Of a stretch of DNA of 64,000 nt, positions 62,384-64,000 are shown piece after piece. The stretch spans positions 1 through 64,000 of the forward strand of contig NZ_JAHESF010000027.1 of assembly GCF_018598225.1 (NCBI RefSeq), in the 5' to 3' direction. The notes below the pieces were generated by a model, which saw only the letters and a list, made by a program, of their open reading frames with translations, ran no database searches and was not told the DNA's origin. Within the stretch, counting starts at the first letter, position 1, and each line of letters opens with the position of its first letter. Both the position numbers and the translations under genes were made by a program. The stretch is from Chryseosolibacter histidinae (lineage in GTDB: Bacteria; Bacteroidota; Bacteroidia; Cytophagales; Cyclobacteriaceae).

Positions 62384-63358
62384 TCATTTTATAAGTCCTG
62401 CTTCTTTTGAAATATCCTTATAGAGTTTAGCTAAAGGTCTTTTATTGATATCTCTGCTAAGTAAATAGTTCCCAGCAAGTACCCTATTGATGTGTTCTTC
62501 ATCCAAAAAATTTGCCGGGTTGTTTGCTCCAAGAGATTTTAAGTACGCCTTGAATTTGGTCGTGTATATTTTTGCCCTTATGTAAATATCACCAACAATT
62601 TCCTTGTGATTTTCGTAGATGTCCTCTAAATGAAAACTTTTCAATTGATTTTCAAATTTTTGACTTTTCAGCACATCCTTTTTCCCCTTAAGTTTTAAGC
62701 GGAGCTGAATATGATTTGGATCAGAATATTTACTGGTAACGAATTTGATAATTGACTTTTTGTCTGTTTCGAAAATTCCGAAACTGTCGTAGCTATCTAT
62801 ATGTGGATTTATCAATTCAGCAAGCGGAAAATCTTTCTTTGACTTTGATTGATTACAATGGCCGCAAGCAGGAATTAAGTTGTATAAAGACACGCTAAAG
62901 AATGGATAGTCTTTCTTCGCAAAAAAATGATCAAATGTGTAAGCAGGTCTACCAGCCTTTTTAAGGTTAAGTGTAAATTGACTATTACAGTATAGGCATG
63001 CCTTTACAGGCATTATTCGGCCAAGCCAACCTCCTTTCAATTTACTTTGTCTGAATCCTTTGTAGTTAAATATTTTTTCAAGTCGCTGTCTGAAATCTGG
63101 ATTTGCCTGAATGTATTTCAATGTGCCATTTTTTTGGAATTTGGTAATCCACTTCTCTAAGACAACGGGATGTCCTGTTAAAAGCTCGTCAATATTGGTA
63201 ATTAAAGTTGTCAGAATTGATCTTCTCTTAGCGTTTGTCGGGTGATACCTATTTAATCCATCCACTACATCTCCTTTTACTCTTCTTTTGTATTCATCTA
63301 CGAACTCCGCTGCATTTGCATACCCATGGGTCTTATGCGGGATTAGGATTCTATACAT
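62384..63358 (-). CDS. HNH endonuclease, PtuB-like
   Basis: 324 residues from the ATG at 63358, which overlaps the ATPase stop by 8 bases; an ATG at 63409 would add 17 basic residues. The zinc-supported HNH core has C121-x2-C124 (CLYCN), D143-H144 (TFDHFF), N160 (LYNLIPAC) and C165-x2-C168 (CGHCNQSK). The N-terminal 110 residues and C-terminal 140 are helical and unassigned. An ATPase-HNH pair in this order is the layout of Septu (PtuA/PtuB), where the nuclease cuts nucleic acid on phage infection. The gene is AT-rich and sits in an island. Confidence 0.8.
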   Translation of the reverse strand: MYRILIPHKTHGYANAAEFVDEYKRRVKGDVVDGLNRYHPTNAKRRSILTTLITNIDELLTGHPVVLEKWITKFQKNGTLKYIQANPDFRQRLEKIFNYKGFRQSKLKGGWLGRIMPVKACLYCNSQFTLNLKKAGRPAYTFDHFFAKKDYPFFSVSLYNLIPACGHCNQSKSKKDFPLAELINPHIDSYDSFGIFETDKKSIIKFVTSKYSDPNHIQLRLKLKGKKDVLKSQKFENQLKSFHLEDIYENHKEIVGDIYIRAKIYTTKFKAYLKSLGANNPANFLDEEHINRVLAGNYLLSRDINKRPLAKLYKDISKEAGLIK

Positions 63359-64000
63359 TCTTATTGGGATTTTTCTTTTTTCGAAGATCTTCAAGTTTTT
63401 TTTCCGCATCAGCGATTTGCTGATCGATGTCGTCCGGCTGGTTCGTGTTGTCAGTGATAGTCAAATCATCAAACAAATCCTCAAGGCGACTTTGAATTAA
63501 TGGTTCTCCTATAAGTTTAATCCGATTTAGAAGGAGGACGCTGCGGTCAGACGTGATCCCGGAGTGTTGGGCTTCTTCGATATCGGCCAATATCGTATTG
63601 ATAAAAGTAAGTGCGAAATCGCCAACCAAGCCCTCACCCATAAAAAACGCATCTGCAAATAAGTCGTGGATATTAGCAGCAAAAGTTTGCTCATGGCTCT
63701 CTAAACTTCCGATATTTAGGGTTTTATTTTTTTCACGCGTTACAAAAATAATCCGCTCGCGTGGGATATCGGATACGACAAATGGCGAATGTGAAGTAAG
63801 GATAAGTTGAATTTTGCTTTCAGTTAAAAGGTTTAAGTAGTTTGTTATTCTAGCTATAAACCTTCTTTGCCATTTGGGGTGAAATCCAAGCTCAGGTTCA
63901 TCTAATAGAAGGTAGAAGCAATTGATATTGGTTTCGCCATAAAAGAACGACTCTGCATTGTCTTCATCAAAATAATACTCCGAAATTGACGAAACTGCTT
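63351..64000 (-). CDS. SMC/ABC-like ATPase, PtuA-like (N-terminus beyond window)
   Basis: The frame is open to the window edge; about 216 C-terminal residues are visible. Walker B and D-loop lie in INCFYLLLDEPELGFHPKWQ, and the switch/H-loop region in IQLILTSHSPFVVSDIPRERI. The last 40 residues form a charged coil (DIDQQIADAEKKLEDLRKKKNPNK). This is the C-terminal half of an overcoming-lysogenisation-defect/AAA_21-type ATPase as in PtuA; Walker A and the signature motif must lie upstream, outside the window. The stop overlaps the HNH start, so both proteins are translationally coupled. Confidence 0.82.
   Translation of the reverse strand, partial: AVSSISEYYFDEDNAESFFYGETNINCFYLLLDEPELGFHPKWQRRFIARITNYLNLLTESKIQLILTSHSPFVVSDIPRERIIFVTREKNKTLNIGSLESHEQTFAANIHDLFADAFFMGEGLVGDFALTFINTILADIEEAQHSGITSDRSVLLLNRIKLIGEPLIQSRLEDLFDDLTITDNTNQPDDIDQQIADAEKKLEDLRKKKNPNKNV

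Larger units (their letters stand above)
59014..64000. mobile_element. tRNA-Ser-anchored genomic island (left part; right end outside window)
   Basis: The island begins at the 3' half of tRNA-Ser, which is the probable left attachment site, and carries an integrase pointing inward, a C2H2-finger membrane protein, HigBA and an HNH/ATPase pair. The DNA from about 61.2 kb on is visibly richer in A and T than the core. No second copy of the tRNA 3' end occurs in the window, so the right border is unseen. Confidence 0.75.

Noticed and set aside
62213-62410. 65-codon frame as an independent gene
   Set aside because: It starts at TTG, overlaps the HNH gene's 3' end on the other strand and has no recognised domain; kept only as a possible remnant.

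Overview
The window comes from a Bacteroidota genome, most likely order Cytophagales. The grounds are: recurrent promoters with the Bacteroidota -7 box TAnnTTTG (several with a TTTG -33 box 17-23 bases upstream); a TonB receptor and other proteins with CarboxypepD_reg-like N-termini; a PorZ-type type IX secretion protein; SusC-like VVVTG motifs; LytS/LytTR signalling; weak Shine-Dalgarno sequences; and intergenic spacers built of word-like short repeats. No rRNA is present. One tRNA gene, tRNA-Ser(UGA), is seen.

Layout. 1-4.7 kb: end of an envelope polysaccharide cluster (bi-domain oxidoreductase, heparinase-like protein, WbuB-like glycosyltransferase). 4.9-12.1 kb: wecA-like transferase, pheS, hydroxyacyl-CoA dehydrogenase, a Rieske-like lipoprotein, MoxR ATPase, frr, pyrH and a biotin carrier protein. 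12.3-15 kb: promoter, TPP riboswitch and TonB-dependent receptor, probably for thiamine or a precursor. 15-28 kb: LytS/LytTR pair, an ECF sigma factor with a TonB-tailed anti-sigma-like protein facing a von Willebrand factor A protein, PEP carboxylase, DUF1573 protein, RprXY-like two-component pair. 28-33.9 kb: recO, porZ, tdk, ferredoxin, an unknown protein and a ParE-type toxin-antitoxin pair. 33.9-39.4 kb: mreB-mreC-mreD-mrdA-rodA, the elongation machinery. 39.6-45.5 kb: purH, omega-amidase, methionine aminotransferase, def, ruvX and a RIC-like di-iron protein. 45.6-58.8 kb: ctpA-like protease, hmgA, hotdog thioesterase, cyclase-family hydrolase, purN, UbiA prenyltransferase, aspC, recR, clpS, sodium:solute symporter, an alkyltransferase-like protein and a surface protein.

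From 58.95 kb the character changes. tRNA-Ser is followed by a terminator, repeated TGGTGCCA motifs and a Bacteroidota-type tyrosine recombinase, then a membrane protein with a C2H2-like zinc finger, a HigBA toxin-antitoxin pair behind a 12-bp palindrome, and an AT-rich pair made of an HNH nuclease and an SMC/ABC-like ATPase that runs off the window. This looks like a tRNA-anchored genomic island carrying a Septu-like (PtuA/PtuB) anti-phage system, possibly the effector part of a retron; the deciding sequence lies outside the window.

The main unexplained structure is non-coding: at least nine families of short near-tandem words fill the spacers, often as facing inverted arms around hairpins. 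One perfect inverted repeat has 27-bp arms, and one family encodes the signal peptide of porZ.
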